DNA of 33,153 nucleotides from Candidatus Omnitrophota bacterium (GTDB lineage: Bacteria; Omnitrophota; Gorgyraeia; Gygaellales; Profunditerraquicolaceae): NCBI GenBank assembly GCA_025453445.1, contig JALOQJ010000001.1, positions 73,155 through 106,307 on the forward strand, read 5' to 3'. Below the pieces are notes generated by a model. That model did no database searches and was not told the DNA's origin. It worked only from the letters and a program-made list of their open reading frames with translations. The position numbers were made by a program, and so were the translations under genes. This document shows positions 15,733 to 23,568 of this stretch, piece after piece; the first letter of the stretch is position 1, and each line of letters starts with the position of its first letter.

Positions 15733-15882
15733 TATTTTTTTCAATATCTAACCTTGGAGTTGAACGCCAAGTTCGCGCCGAGCGAATAGCGAGGATGAGG
15801 CCTCTGGCCGAAAGCGAAATTGGCCGGCCTGGAGCGAGCCTTTGGCGAGCGGAAGGCAACTCCCTCCCCGCGCATATTTTTT
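15715..15882. repeat. 26-bp direct repeat of the tRNA-Leu 3' end flanking a 116-bp insert
   Basis: The last 18 nt of tRNA-Leu with its trailing CATATTTTTT region (15715-15740) recur exactly at 15857-15882. The 116 bp between are rich in GC palindromes (GGCCTCTGGCC, TTGGCCGGCC, GCGAGC...GGCGAGC). At 15756-15765 lies an inverted copy of the T-loop (GGAGTTGAAC versus GTTCAACTCC at 15712-15721). The layout is that of an attachment-site duplication or a small repeat element targeted to tRNA 3' ends. No integrase is present. Confidence 0.85.
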
Positions 15883-15893
15883 CCGCGCACTTT

Positions 15894-16826
15894 TTATTCG
15901 TCTTTGCGTTTATCTTTAATGTAGTTGCTGCGTTCGAGGCTTTTTGCGTATGATTTTAATTCTGCACCGATTTCGCCTATCTGCGCTACGTGGTCTATCC
16001 GCCGTGTTTCGTTGGTAACTACTCCGATGGAGATTGAAAGCAAGGGAATATGTTGTTCTTTGCCGCTGCGGTCCTTGGCAATAACAAACCCTTTTTTGCG
16101 GTCTGTTTCATTGTAAAAACCCGGGACTTTTTTCTCAAAATTTTCGATGATTTTGTTGCAGAGATTATCCGCCTTGTCAGGCGTGGTTACAATTACGAAA
16201 TCATCGCCGCCGATATGGCCGATAAAATCTTCCGGGTTTCCGCATTGGCCTGTTGCAGCGATTAAGGTGCGGGCGGTTTCCCGGATCACTTCATCGCCAT
16301 GTTCAAAGCCGTATTTATCGTTATAGGCTTTGAATTTATCAAGGTCGCAGTAGCAGACAGCGAATAAACTGCCGTGTTCCAGGCGCTTGGTAAGTTCGTT
16401 AATGATAGAAACATTTCCCGGCAGCCGGGTGAGTGGGTTCGCTTCCAGGTCGCGCTCAGTGCGCCGGATAGCCATACGGATGCGCGCCAGTAATTCTTTC
16501 GGCTCAAAAGGTTTTACTACATAATCATCCGCGCCGGCATCCAGCCCGTTTACCTTATCATTGATATCGCCTTGTCCGGTCACCATAATAATAGGCAGGT
16601 GGCTGAGCAGCAAATCTTTTTTTACCCGGCGGCAGACTTCCCTGCCATCCATTTTAGGCATTTTATAGTCAACTAATACTAAATCCAGAGGCTTACTTGC
16701 GATGATTTTCAGTGCTTCTTCGCCGTTAGCAGCCTCGGTAACCTCGTAATTTTCTTCTGAAAGGGTGATTTTTAAAATATCCCTGATATCAGGATCATCA
16801 TCAACGATGAGAATTTTTACTGCCAT
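15894..16826 (-). CDS. Receiver-GGDEF(GGDDF) response regulator
   Basis: 310 residues. The N-terminal receiver domain has acidic D10/D11, phospho-acceptor D53 (LVDYKMP), T83 and K105 (VVKPFEPKE). The C-terminal GGDEF-type domain begins NPLTRLPGN, where typical cyclases have D-x-LTGLxNR. It has the metal-site CDLDKFKAYND, and its signature is GGDDF (206-210) instead of GGDEF. No RxxD inhibitory I-site precedes it. It could make c-di-GMP like PleD, or be a degenerate binding/dimerisation domain. The histidine kinase 15 bp upstream in the same operon is the likely phosphodonor. The gene ends 11 bp from the tRNA-Leu 3' repeat. Confidence 0.9.
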   Translation of the reverse strand: MAVKILIVDDDPDIRDILKITLSEENYEVTEAANGEEALKIIASKPLDLVLVDYKMPKMDGREVCRRVKKDLLLSHLPIIMVTGQGDINDKVNGLDAGADDYVVKPFEPKELLARIRMAIRRTERDLEANPLTRLPGNVSIINELTKRLEHGSLFAVCYCDLDKFKAYNDKYGFEHGDEVIRETARTLIAATGQCGNPEDFIGHIGGDDFVIVTTPDKADNLCNKIIENFEKKVPGFYNETDRKKGFVIAKDRSGKEQHIPLLSISIGVVTNETRRIDHVAQIGEIGAELKSYAKSLERSNYIKDKRKDE

Positions 16827-16841
16827 TCATACTCCATTCTT

Positions 16842-18335
16842 CTAAGCCGCAGGCAGGGTAAAGCTGAAGGCCGAACCGTGCCCGAGCCTGCTTTTTACCC
16901 GTATTTTTCCGTTGTGCGCTTCAATAATGCGTTTTACCAGGGATAACCCAAGGCCAGTGCCCCGCACATCCTGGTTAATAACATTATCTACCCGGTAAAA
17001 TTCTTCGAATATAGCATCCAGCGCTTCTTCGGGAATGCCGCAGCCGGTATCTGTGACAGCGATTTCAATTTGCTCCCCGGATCTTTGGCTGGATACGGAA
17101 ATTTTTCCCTCCTGCGGTGTAAATTTCATGGCATTGCCGATTAAATTAATGAATACGCGGTTTAGCTGCGTTGCATCGGCAAGTACGGACGCGGCATCTG
17201 CGGGGATATCCGTGGAAAATTGAATTTGCTTTTCTTTTAACTGTACCGAGAGTAAATCTAGAACGCCTTCCAGCGTTTTCTTTAAGTCTATTGGCTCGTG
17301 TTTCATTGCTACTTTTCCGGATTCAATGCGTGATATATCCAGCAGGTCATTGACAAGATGCGCCAGTTCATCGCTGTGGCGGTTGATTTTTTCCAGGCGC
17401 AGGCGGATCTCTTCCGGCACATCCCCGAGTTTTCCGGCGAGCAGTATCGCGGCATAGCCCTTGATCGAAGTAAGCGGGGTTCTTAATTCGTGGGCAACCG
17501 CAGAGATAAAATCGCTTTTCCTGCGGCTGACGATTTTTACTTCTGTCAAGGCCATCTGTAGGGCGTGTGTTCTTTCTTCGACTTTCTTTTCCAGCTCTTG
17601 CTGTGCGCGCCAGGTTTGTTCAAAGAGCTGAGCATTTTCCAGCGCCTGGCCGATTTGATTGCTGAAAATTGTGATTAATTCTTCGTCTCCTTCGGTAAGA
17701 GTAACATCCGGGTTAAGTGTGCCGGTAAAGATAAATCCTTTTGCTCCTTCCTTGGGCAGAATTGGCGAAATTACGAATTCGCTTACCTTGAAGATATCAT
17801 TCAATTTTTCCCGCAGCAGCGTGCCGTGGGGAATAGAGACTGAGGAAATTGTTTTTTCATTCCTGATTAAATCGAGATAAGTCAATTTATCCGAGCCGAC
17901 AAACGCCCGGATAGTCTTAATTTCATCTTCAAAATAACCGATGTTTAATTTAAGCATGAAATTTTGTTCCTTATCATTATATAGGAAAGCGCAGGCTTTT
18001 TCAAAACCGAGGTCCTCTAAGTGTGACGGGCTGATCATCTGGAAAATCCGGCTTTCTTCCAGGCTGCTCGAGATGGAGCGAGAAAGCCGCTGCAATGCAT
18101 AGAGGCCGGTAATTTTTTTATCCAGCTCTTCCTGGGTTTTATTCAATTCCATGTCAGTGCGCACGATTAATTTTGCCTGTTCGTCCATTTCATCAAGGGA
18201 TTTTTTTAAGGTATCAACCAAAGCCCGCAGCTGTTTTACCTTTTCTATTTTAAACATATAGGCAGTAATCAGCGCGAATATTACCGCTACTGTGGTAATA
18301 CCTAAAATATTCATCAAAGTTTCGCTAATTGCCAT
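16842..18335 (-). CDS. Membrane-anchored GAF-type sensor histidine kinase
   Basis: 497 residues: one N-terminal transmembrane helix (~8-28), a coiled coil (~30-95), a GAF-like sensor region (~75-235), HisKA with [18 protein letters not shown] (phospho-acceptor H282), then HATPase with N401 (NLIGNAMKF), DTGCGIP (429-435) and GTGLGL (459-464). All catalytic boxes are intact. Lacking a periplasmic domain, it should sense a cytoplasmic or membrane signal through GAF. It lies between the FIST gene (2-bp gap) and the response regulator, so the three probably form one pathway. Confidence 0.94.
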   Translation of the reverse strand: MAISETLMNILGITTVAVIFALITAYMFKIEKVKQLRALVDTLKKSLDEMDEQAKLIVRTDMELNKTQEELDKKITGLYALQRLSRSISSSLEESRIFQMISPSHLEDLGFEKACAFLYNDKEQNFMLKLNIGYFEDEIKTIRAFVGSDKLTYLDLIRNEKTISSVSIPHGTLLREKLNDIFKVSEFVISPILPKEGAKGFIFTGTLNPDVTLTEGDEELITIFSNQIGQALENAQLFEQTWRAQQELEKKVEERTHALQMALTEVKIVSRRKSDFISAVAHELRTPLTSIKGYAAILLAGKLGDVPEEIRLRLEKINRHSDELAHLVNDLLDISRIESGKVAMKHEPIDLKKTLEGVLDLLSVQLKEKQIQFSTDIPADAASVLADATQLNRVFINLIGNAMKFTPQEGKISVSSQRSGEQIEIAVTDTGCGIPEEALDAIFEEFYRVDNVINQDVRGTGLGLSLVKRIIEAHNGKIRVKSRLGHGSAFSFTLPAA

Positions 18336-18337
18336 AG

Positions 18338-19528
18338 TTATGTGCTTATCCCTAAAATGCTGATGGTTTGATTATGCACGCGCGTCATTCCCTGATAATT
18401 AACCGCTCTTAATGGCGCCTGTTCTCCGAAGGTATAAAGGCCGATTATCTGCGTATCTGCGCCAAGCATTTCCCGCGCAATCTTTAATTCCTGCTCTGCT
18501 TTTCTTCCCAATAGAATATATCTTGAAACCGAATCAAATACAAGCGCAAAATTAGCCTTGCGGCCAAAAAGGCCGTTCTGTACTTCTTCCAGCGCTTGGC
18601 GGGTGGCCAGCAAACAAGAATCTTTGGTGCCGATCATCAGCCTGATTTGTGCGCCTTTCGGGATAGCATCCTGAAAAATCAAAGAGCCGTCGTCATGGAC
18701 AGAGACGAGATTTCTTAACAGGTATTCTTCTTCGCCGGATAGGTATATACCGATGGGGTACAGTATGGAGATACGTTTTAATTCTTTTTTCAGGCCCGAT
18801 AAATCAAGTGCGAAATATTCCTCGTAAATATTTACTGCCGGTTTATTGTCTATTTCGTAAACGGTATTAGCAGCTGCTCTTGTTACCTGCCGCGGTTTAC
18901 CCAGAGGCTTCCAGCCATGCTTGGTGCCGATGCCGAAATTTAATTTTCCTCCCAAAATGACAGCAGCCACAGCATCCAGAAGCTGTTCCCGATTAAAATA
19001 AATAAAGGTTTTCTTAAAAGCGAAATTATCAGAAGCGCAACCGCCGATCAGAGGAAAGCTTTTCCCCAGCCTTTCCTGCAGGCCGAGAATAAATCCCGGG
19101 CTGTCTTCCAGTGGCCCTGCCGAGAAAATAATCCCTAAATCCCGGCGCACATCCTGAAAGCCATAAAGCAATTTTTCACCCAATTCTTCTCCCGCGGCAA
19201 GCGAGCCTTTATTTTTGATTTCTTTAACGCAGGATGTAGTAAAGAATGCTTCCTTGGAAAAGCTTAAGAGCATTATGATGATTCCGTTTTTATAAATGCC
19301 CTGATTGCAGATAATTGCCAGGCCGGAACAGCCTATCAGGGGTATGTCGCCTAAATTTGCCGAGATGGTCTTCAGGGCTATGGGGTATGCCAGGCTTACC
19401 GAGCTGAGGACAATCGCCAAGTCAATTTTTTCGCTGCTTAAGTTATTCCTTGCCCGCCTGAGCGCGTCCTTGGCAGCCAAGACAGGTTCGTGTTCTATGC
19501 TTAAACCGACACCTATTTTAATAGACAT
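18338..19528 (-). CDS. FIST domain sensory protein
   Basis: 396 residues with FIST_N (KIGVGLS..., [27 protein letters not shown]) and FIST_C ([10 protein letters not shown]-like segment, [23 protein letters not shown]...). FIST domains are thought to bind small ligands such as amino acids and usually feed signalling proteins, which fits the kinase and regulator encoded right after it. I choose ATG 19528, where family similarity starts. A TTG at 19555 in the same frame lies inside the promoter. The promoter -10 ends only 6 bp before this ATG, so translation may be leaderless. Confidence 0.88.
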   Translation of the reverse strand: MSIKIGVGLSIEHEPVLAAKDALRRARNNLSSEKIDLAIVLSSVSLAYPIALKTISANLGDIPLIGCSGLAIICNQGIYKNGIIIMLLSFSKEAFFTTSCVKEIKNKGSLAAGEELGEKLLYGFQDVRRDLGIIFSAGPLEDSPGFILGLQERLGKSFPLIGGCASDNFAFKKTFIYFNREQLLDAVAAVILGGKLNFGIGTKHGWKPLGKPRQVTRAAANTVYEIDNKPAVNIYEEYFALDLSGLKKELKRISILYPIGIYLSGEEEYLLRNLVSVHDDGSLIFQDAIPKGAQIRLMIGTKDSCLLATRQALEEVQNGLFGRKANFALVFDSVSRYILLGRKAEQELKIAREMLGADTQIIGLYTFGEQAPLRAVNYQGMTRVHNQTISILGIST

Positions 19529-19534
19529 ATTAAT

Positions 19535-19563
19535 AGTATATACTTCCCTGTACAAAGGGTCAA
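19535..19563 (-). promoter_or_regulatory. Near-consensus promoter of the FIST-kinase-regulator operon
   Basis: On the minus strand TTGACC (19563-19558) and TATACT (19540-19535) are separated by exactly 17 bp. The predicted transcription start, ~7 nt past the -10, coincides with the A of ATG 19528. Confidence 0.75.
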
Positions 19564-19578
19564 TAATTTTATACGTTC

Positions 19579-19653
19579 GCGGCCTTAAATTATATCATAA
19601 TTAAATATGGCCGCTCAGTATCAATTTCAACCGTCTATACGGGAGAAATTGAT
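19579..19653. repeat. Two hairpin-forming palindromes between divergent promoters
   Basis: GCGGCC (19579-19584) pairs with GGCCGC (19609-19614) around AT-rich sequence that is itself partly self-complementary. A second hairpin pairs ATCAATTTC (~19620-19628) with GAAATTGAT (~19645-19653) and has an inner CCGT/ACGG stem. They separate the minus-strand FIST promoter from the tRNA-Glu promoter and may insulate transcription or bind a regulator; the role is inferred. Confidence 0.55.
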
Positions 19654-19681
19654 TGACCTATTTTCCGATTTATATTACAAT
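19653..19681 (+). promoter_or_regulatory. Sigma70-type promoter for tRNA-Glu
   Basis: TTGACC (19653-19658), a 17-bp spacer and TACAAT (19676-19681) place the transcript start about 8 bp before the tRNA at 19696. Confidence 0.75.
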
Positions 19682-19695
19682 AATGAAACAATTTT

Positions 19696-19770
19696 GGCCC
19701 CATCGTCTAGCCTGGTCTAGGACGGATGGTTCTCAGCCATTAAACACCGGTTCAAATCCGGTTGGGGCTA
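19696..19770 (+). tRNA. tRNA-Glu(CTC), CCA not encoded
   Basis: The acceptor is GGCCCCA/TGGGGCT with a G-T first pair. The anticodon loop TTCTCAG gives CTC. The T-arm is ACCGG-TTCAAAT-CCGGT, with discriminator A at 19770. TGG follows, so CCA must be added after transcription. Confidence 0.92.
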
Positions 19771-19808
19771 TGGTTCGACGCGAAGCAGGAAAAAATAAAA
19801 AAAATTTC

Positions 19809-19837
19809 TTGCAATTTGAGTGAATTTAAATTAAGAT
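19809..19837 (+). promoter_or_regulatory. Probable promoter of the Tad-type operon
   Basis: TTGCAA (19809-19814), a 17-bp spacer and TAAGAT (19832-19837) are followed by the Shine-Dalgarno AAGGGAGG just before ATG 19859. Both boxes match consensus at 4 of 6 positions. Confidence 0.5.
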
Positions 19838-19858
19838 AAATAAAATAAGGGAGGCTTG

Positions 19859-20101
19859 ATGCGTGAACACCTAGGATTTTTAAAAATATCCAGCGTAGCT
19901 GTAAAAGTTGCTGCCTGGATTTTTTTATTTCTCGGCGTCCTTGGGGGCACATCGGCGATTTTCGGCCTGGTGCCGGGAAGTCCGCGCTGGACAGGTATTA
20001 TTATTTTGGCAATTTACGCCTTCTTTTTCTTCTTTCTTTATTTAATTGCCAAGATTGCGGATTTACTGATTAAAATTATAAACGAAATTAAGAAGGAATA
20101 A
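19859..20101 (+). CDS. Small two-helix membrane protein at the head of the Tad-type operon
   Basis: 80 residues with two hydrophobic helices (about 14-36 and 45-68) and a charged C-terminal tail (LIKIINEIKKE). ATG 19859 follows a good AAGGGAGG; a TTG three bases earlier is less likely. I recognise no family. It is first in a same-strand run leading through the parvulin-like lipoprotein into cpaB, so it may belong to the pilus/secretion apparatus, but this is only positional. Confidence 0.6.
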   Translation: MREHLGFLKISSVAVKVAAWIFLFLGVLGGTSAIFGLVPGSPRWTGIIILAIYAFFFFFLYLIAKIADLLIKIINEIKKE

Positions 20102-20118
20102 GCCGGAGGCTTAATAAG

Positions 20119-21039
20119 ATGCCAAGGAATAAAATACTATTAGCGATAATTTGCTTAAGCGTATTAACCCTGCTGGGTTGTGATAAGCTGAATTTTTTTA
20201 AGCCTAAAAAAGAATCCGGCACTGTAGTTAAGGGCACGGTAATCGCCAAGATAGCTAATATGCCGATTACCTTAGAAATGCTTAACCGTGAAATCGATGC
20301 CTATAATACCAGTATTGACCTTTCTAATTTAACCAACGACGAGAAGAAGAAGGCAAAGATCGACAATCGCGAGAAAAAACTCGATTACCTGAAAAATAGC
20401 CTTATCCGCAGGATGGTATTTTATCAGGCTGCTCTTGACCGCGGCCTTGACCGCAGGGACGATATTAGTGAAATTCTGGAGAGGAATAGAGCAACCATAC
20501 TTGCGCAGGCAATGGAAGAAGAATTGACGAAAAATATTAATGTTACTGCCTCAGAAGTGGACGAGGCATATAAAAACGTGAAAGACCAGCTGAAAGAACC
20601 GGATACGCGCAAGGTGCGTGAGATTATGATGAAGACCGAATCAGAAGCAAAGCAGGCATTATTGGAAATATTGCAGGGTGCGGATTTTGCTACGCTTGCC
20701 CGGGAACGTTCTGCTGCAGATTCTGCTAAGGCCGGAGGCGATTTAGGAAATATTAAAAAAGGCCAGCGCGGCGAGAAATTTATTACTTTTGATGATGTGG
20801 TTTTTTCACCTGCCCTGCAGGTAGGTTCTGTCAGCAGTGTATTTAAAGGCCCTGATGGGTTTTATATTGTTAAGATAGAGGGGATCAGAGAAGGTAAGCA
20901 GTCTACTTTGTCGGAAGTACAGGATAGGCTGAAAGAATTATTATCATTGAGAAAAAGCCAGGAAGAGCTGGATAAATTTTATGCGCAGGTCAGCCGTGAT
21001 AATATAAAAGTAGAGATTTACGAAAGCGAGATAAAATAA
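20119..21039 (+). CDS. Parvulin-type peptidyl-prolyl isomerase lipoprotein (SurA/PrsA-like)
   Basis: 306 residues: lipoprotein signal with lipobox LLGC (Cys ~21), a SurA-like N-terminal helical region (~40-150: ITLEMLNREIDAYN, LIRRMVFYQAALDRGL), then a PpiC/rotamase domain (~155-255: VREIMMKTESEAKQAL, DFATLARERSAADSAKAGGDLGNIKKGQ, GFYIVKIEG). Such proteins chaperone outer-membrane or secreted proteins in the periplasm. It lies 3 bp before cpaB, so it may help fold or insert the secretin or pilus parts. The lipid anchor replaces the soluble form of SurA. Confidence 0.88.
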   Translation: MPRNKILLAIICLSVLTLLGCDKLNFFKPKKESGTVVKGTVIAKIANMPITLEMLNREIDAYNTSIDLSNLTNDEKKKAKIDNREKKLDYLKNSLIRRMVFYQAALDRGLDRRDDISEILERNRATILAQAMEEELTKNINVTASEVDEAYKNVKDQLKEPDTRKVREIMMKTESEAKQALLEILQGADFATLARERSAADSAKAGGDLGNIKKGQRGEKFITFDDVVFSPALQVGSVSSVFKGPDGFYIVKIEGIREGKQSTLSEVQDRLKELLSLRKSQEELDKFYAQVSRDNIKVEIYESEIK

Positions 21040-21042
21040 ACA

Positions 21043-21939
21043 ATGCAATTACAAAAACAACAGATTTATTTGATTAGCGGCGCAGTGCTGGCTTTGGCTG
21101 CACTTTTGATGATCAAGGTTTTTCTTGATCAGCAGCGTAAAGCCGCAGAGCAGCAGGCTGCTACTAAGTTCAGAAAGATGCAGGAGAATCAGACTTCCGT
21201 TTTAGTAGCTACAAAGGATATTGTTAAAGGCGCCAGTATTGAAGGAGATAACTTTGAGGCGAAAATCATACCCAATCAGTTTGTTCAGCCGGGCGCGGTT
21301 ACTTCTTTAGATAGGATTTCCGGGATGATGACTGTTGCTCCGGTTTCCAAGGGCGAGCAGATTACTTTAAATAAGCTTAGTTATAGCCGTCAGGTAGGAG
21401 GATTAGCAGAAGTAACTCCTGCCGGCAAAAGGGCAATTACTATTTCTATTGATAACATCGCTTCTTTGGCCGGAATGATTAAGGCAGGGGATTACGTGGA
21501 TGTGATTGCTTTGATTCCTCAGATGGTTTCTATTGGTGAAGGCAAAACCGCCCAACAGCTGGCAGTCCTGCCGATATTTCAAAATGTATTGGTTCTGGCA
21601 GTAGGCCAGGATACCCGGCCTGCTCCAGCTAAAACTGATTTAAGGTTCAGAGGCATAGGCACAGAAGAGAAAAAAGAAACCGTGCCTTTAATTACTTTGG
21701 CGCTTACTCCCAAAGAAGCAAATTTAATTGCTTTTGTGCAGGAGCAGGGAAAAATTAAATTAACTATGCGTTCGCCCGCTGATTCCAAAGTAGAAGAAGT
21801 CCAACCGGCAAGCTGGGATGCTCTGTTGCAATACGTCTATCCAAGGCCGCCGGCAAAAGTTGAAGAAGAACCCAAGCCAGGCGATTATGTCGAGGTTTAT
21901 CGCGGCTTGAATAAAGAAAGAGTGCTTTTTAATAAATGA
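21043..21939 (+). CDS. cpaB: Flp/Tad pilus assembly protein CpaB (RcpC)
   Basis: 298 residues: N-terminal membrane helix (~8-27), SAF domain (~48-115: VLVATKDIVKGASIEGDNFEAKII, GMMTVAPVSKGEQIT), and the RcpC/CpaB domain (RAITISIDNIASLAGMIKAGDYVDVIAL). CpaB is a periplasmic component that works with the secretin of Tad systems. A long C-terminal Pro/Glu-rich tail ends VEVYRGLNKERVLFNK. The stop overlaps the secretin start by four bases (ATGA). Confidence 0.92.
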   Translation: MQLQKQQIYLISGAVLALAALLMIKVFLDQQRKAAEQQAATKFRKMQENQTSVLVATKDIVKGASIEGDNFEAKIIPNQFVQPGAVTSLDRISGMMTVAPVSKGEQITLNKLSYSRQVGGLAEVTPAGKRAITISIDNIASLAGMIKAGDYVDVIALIPQMVSIGEGKTAQQLAVLPIFQNVLVLAVGQDTRPAPAKTDLRFRGIGTEEKKETVPLITLALTPKEANLIAFVQEQGKIKLTMRSPADSKVEEVQPASWDALLQYVYPRPPAKVEEEPKPGDYVEVYRGLNKERVLFNK

Positions 21940-23567
21940 AAAAAATAATTATAATTCTTTTACTTATTACCGTAAGTTTCTTAGGGTTTCCCCTGACGGA
22001 TTATGCTTTAGATGAGGCGCAGGAAGTATTGAGATTATATCTCGGCCAAGTAACAATCATTCCTGTGAGCCATCCCAGCCGTGTAGCTGTGGGTAATCCC
22101 AATATTGCCGACATCGCCGCAGTTACTAAAACCGAAATTACCCTTGCTCCGAAAGCTGTTGGTTCGACGACGCTCGCCTATTGGGATAATTTCGGTGAGC
22201 AATCTTTTAAACTCAAGGTCTTTGCAGAAAATATTCAGGACATTAAGTTACGCGTAGATAATTTATTAAAACAGCTTGAGTTGCCTGAAGTTGCTACTAA
22301 GGCAGAGGAAGACGAAGCAAAAGTCCTGCTTTTAGGCAGGGTGAAGACTGCGCAGGAAAGAGAGAAAATCCTGCTTGCTTTGGGCCCATTAAAAGATAAG
22401 GTCCTTGACCTGACTAAATTAAAAGAAGAAGAAACGATTATTGAAATTGATGTGCAGGTGCTGGAGTTAAATAAAGATGCTACCGATACTTTAGGGTTGA
22501 CCAATCCTTTAAGTACGACTTCCGGTATTACTATTACAGAAGTTGGCAGTCCCGGTATTTCTGCGCTTGGCTCAAAATGGTCCACATTATTTAAAGTGCA
22601 AAATTTATTGCGTGGGACTTCTTCTACAGCAACAACGCCTTTTAGCTGGACTTTGTATGCTTTAATTCAGGAGGGAAAAGCACGCGTGCTTTCCCGTCCG
22701 CGCTTAGCCTGTCAGAGCGGTAAGGAAGCGGAATTATTAGTCGGCGGAGAAAAACCGGTTTTTACCACTACTGTTGCTGCCACAACCGGCGCAGAAGGCA
22801 CAGAAGTTGAATATAAGGAATACGGGATTAAACTAAAAATAAAACCTACTGTTAATGAAGACGAAAGAATTAAATTAGGCTTAAATGTTGAAGTAAGCGA
22901 AGTTGGCACTGCGGAATTTATCGGCTCAACTACTGACCGCACGGCTCAGGCATATCCTTTAAGCAAGCGTACTGCTGTAACTGAGCTATTCTTAAATGAC
23001 GGCCAGACTATGGCTATCGGCGGCCTGATGAAACAGAAAGAAGAAGAAGATGTAGTGCGTACTCCGTGGCTGAGCAATTTGCCTTTAATCGGCGGCGCTT
23101 TCAGAAAGAAACAGACTAAAACCGGCGGCGGAGCCGGAGAAAGAGGCGATGTAGAATTATTTATTACGCTTACTCCCAAGATTATCAGTAAAGATAATGG
23201 CACAGTGCAGGCAAAAAAAGATTTACAGCCTGCAGCTGTTGCGGTTACGCCGGCTGCAAATGTTGAAACTCCCGCTACTGCTGAAACAAGTTATGCCCGG
23301 CTTATCCAGCAGCAGGTTTTAAAAAACCTGACATATCCTCCTCAGGCAAAAGAATCAGGTTTTGAAGGTAAAACCAATTTAAGTATGCGCCTTTCATATT
23401 TAGGCGAGCTTATGGACGTAGCAATCAAGTCTTCCTCAGGTTATAAAATCCTCGACGATAATGCTGTGGCGGTAGCGCGTGAAATTACGTATTATCCGCC
23501 ATTTCCCCCTACGATCACACAAAAAGAACTCTGGATAGAAATACCGATTGATTACCGTTTAAATTAG
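21936..23567 (+). CDS. cpaC: CpaC/RcpA secretin fused to a C-terminal TonB domain
   Basis: 543 residues. In order: signal peptide (1-23); pilus secretin N-terminal domain (~28-95: LRLYLGQVTIIPVSHPSRVAVGNP); an intermediate domain (~100-165); secretin core (~168-420: EIDVQVLELNKD, ARVLSRPRLACQSG, LNDGQTMAIGGLM, LPLIGGAFRKKQT, DVELFITLTPKI); a Pro/Ala-rich linker; and a TonB C-terminal-like domain (~451-543: YARLIQQQVLKNLTYPPQAKESGFEGKT..., ending WIEIPIDYRLN). The secretin forms the outer-membrane pore of the Tad system. The added TonB_C domain is unusual; it may bind peptidoglycan or another envelope protein. No frameshift separates the two parts. Confidence 0.9.
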   Translation: MKKIIIILLLITVSFLGFPLTDYALDEAQEVLRLYLGQVTIIPVSHPSRVAVGNPNIADIAAVTKTEITLAPKAVGSTTLAYWDNFGEQSFKLKVFAENIQDIKLRVDNLLKQLELPEVATKAEEDEAKVLLLGRVKTAQEREKILLALGPLKDKVLDLTKLKEEETIIEIDVQVLELNKDATDTLGLTNPLSTTSGITITEVGSPGISALGSKWSTLFKVQNLLRGTSSTATTPFSWTLYALIQEGKARVLSRPRLACQSGKEAELLVGGEKPVFTTTVAATTGAEGTEVEYKEYGIKLKIKPTVNEDERIKLGLNVEVSEVGTAEFIGSTTDRTAQAYPLSKRTAVTELFLNDGQTMAIGGLMKQKEEEDVVRTPWLSNLPLIGGAFRKKQTKTGGGAGERGDVELFITLTPKIISKDNGTVQAKKDLQPAAVAVTPAANVETPATAETSYARLIQQQVLKNLTYPPQAKESGFEGKTNLSMRLSYLGELMDVAIKSSSGYKILDDNAVAVAREITYYPPFPPTITQKELWIEIPIDYRLN

Positions 23568-23568
23568 T

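Noticed and set aside
15592-15789. ORF crossing the end of the Fn3-like gene and tRNA-Leu
   Set aside because: It is accidental: it reads through a tRNA and shows no recognisable protein.
15715-15882. Second functional tRNA-Leu
   Set aside because: Only the last ~18 bases are duplicated; no 5' acceptor, D-arm or anticodon arm is present.
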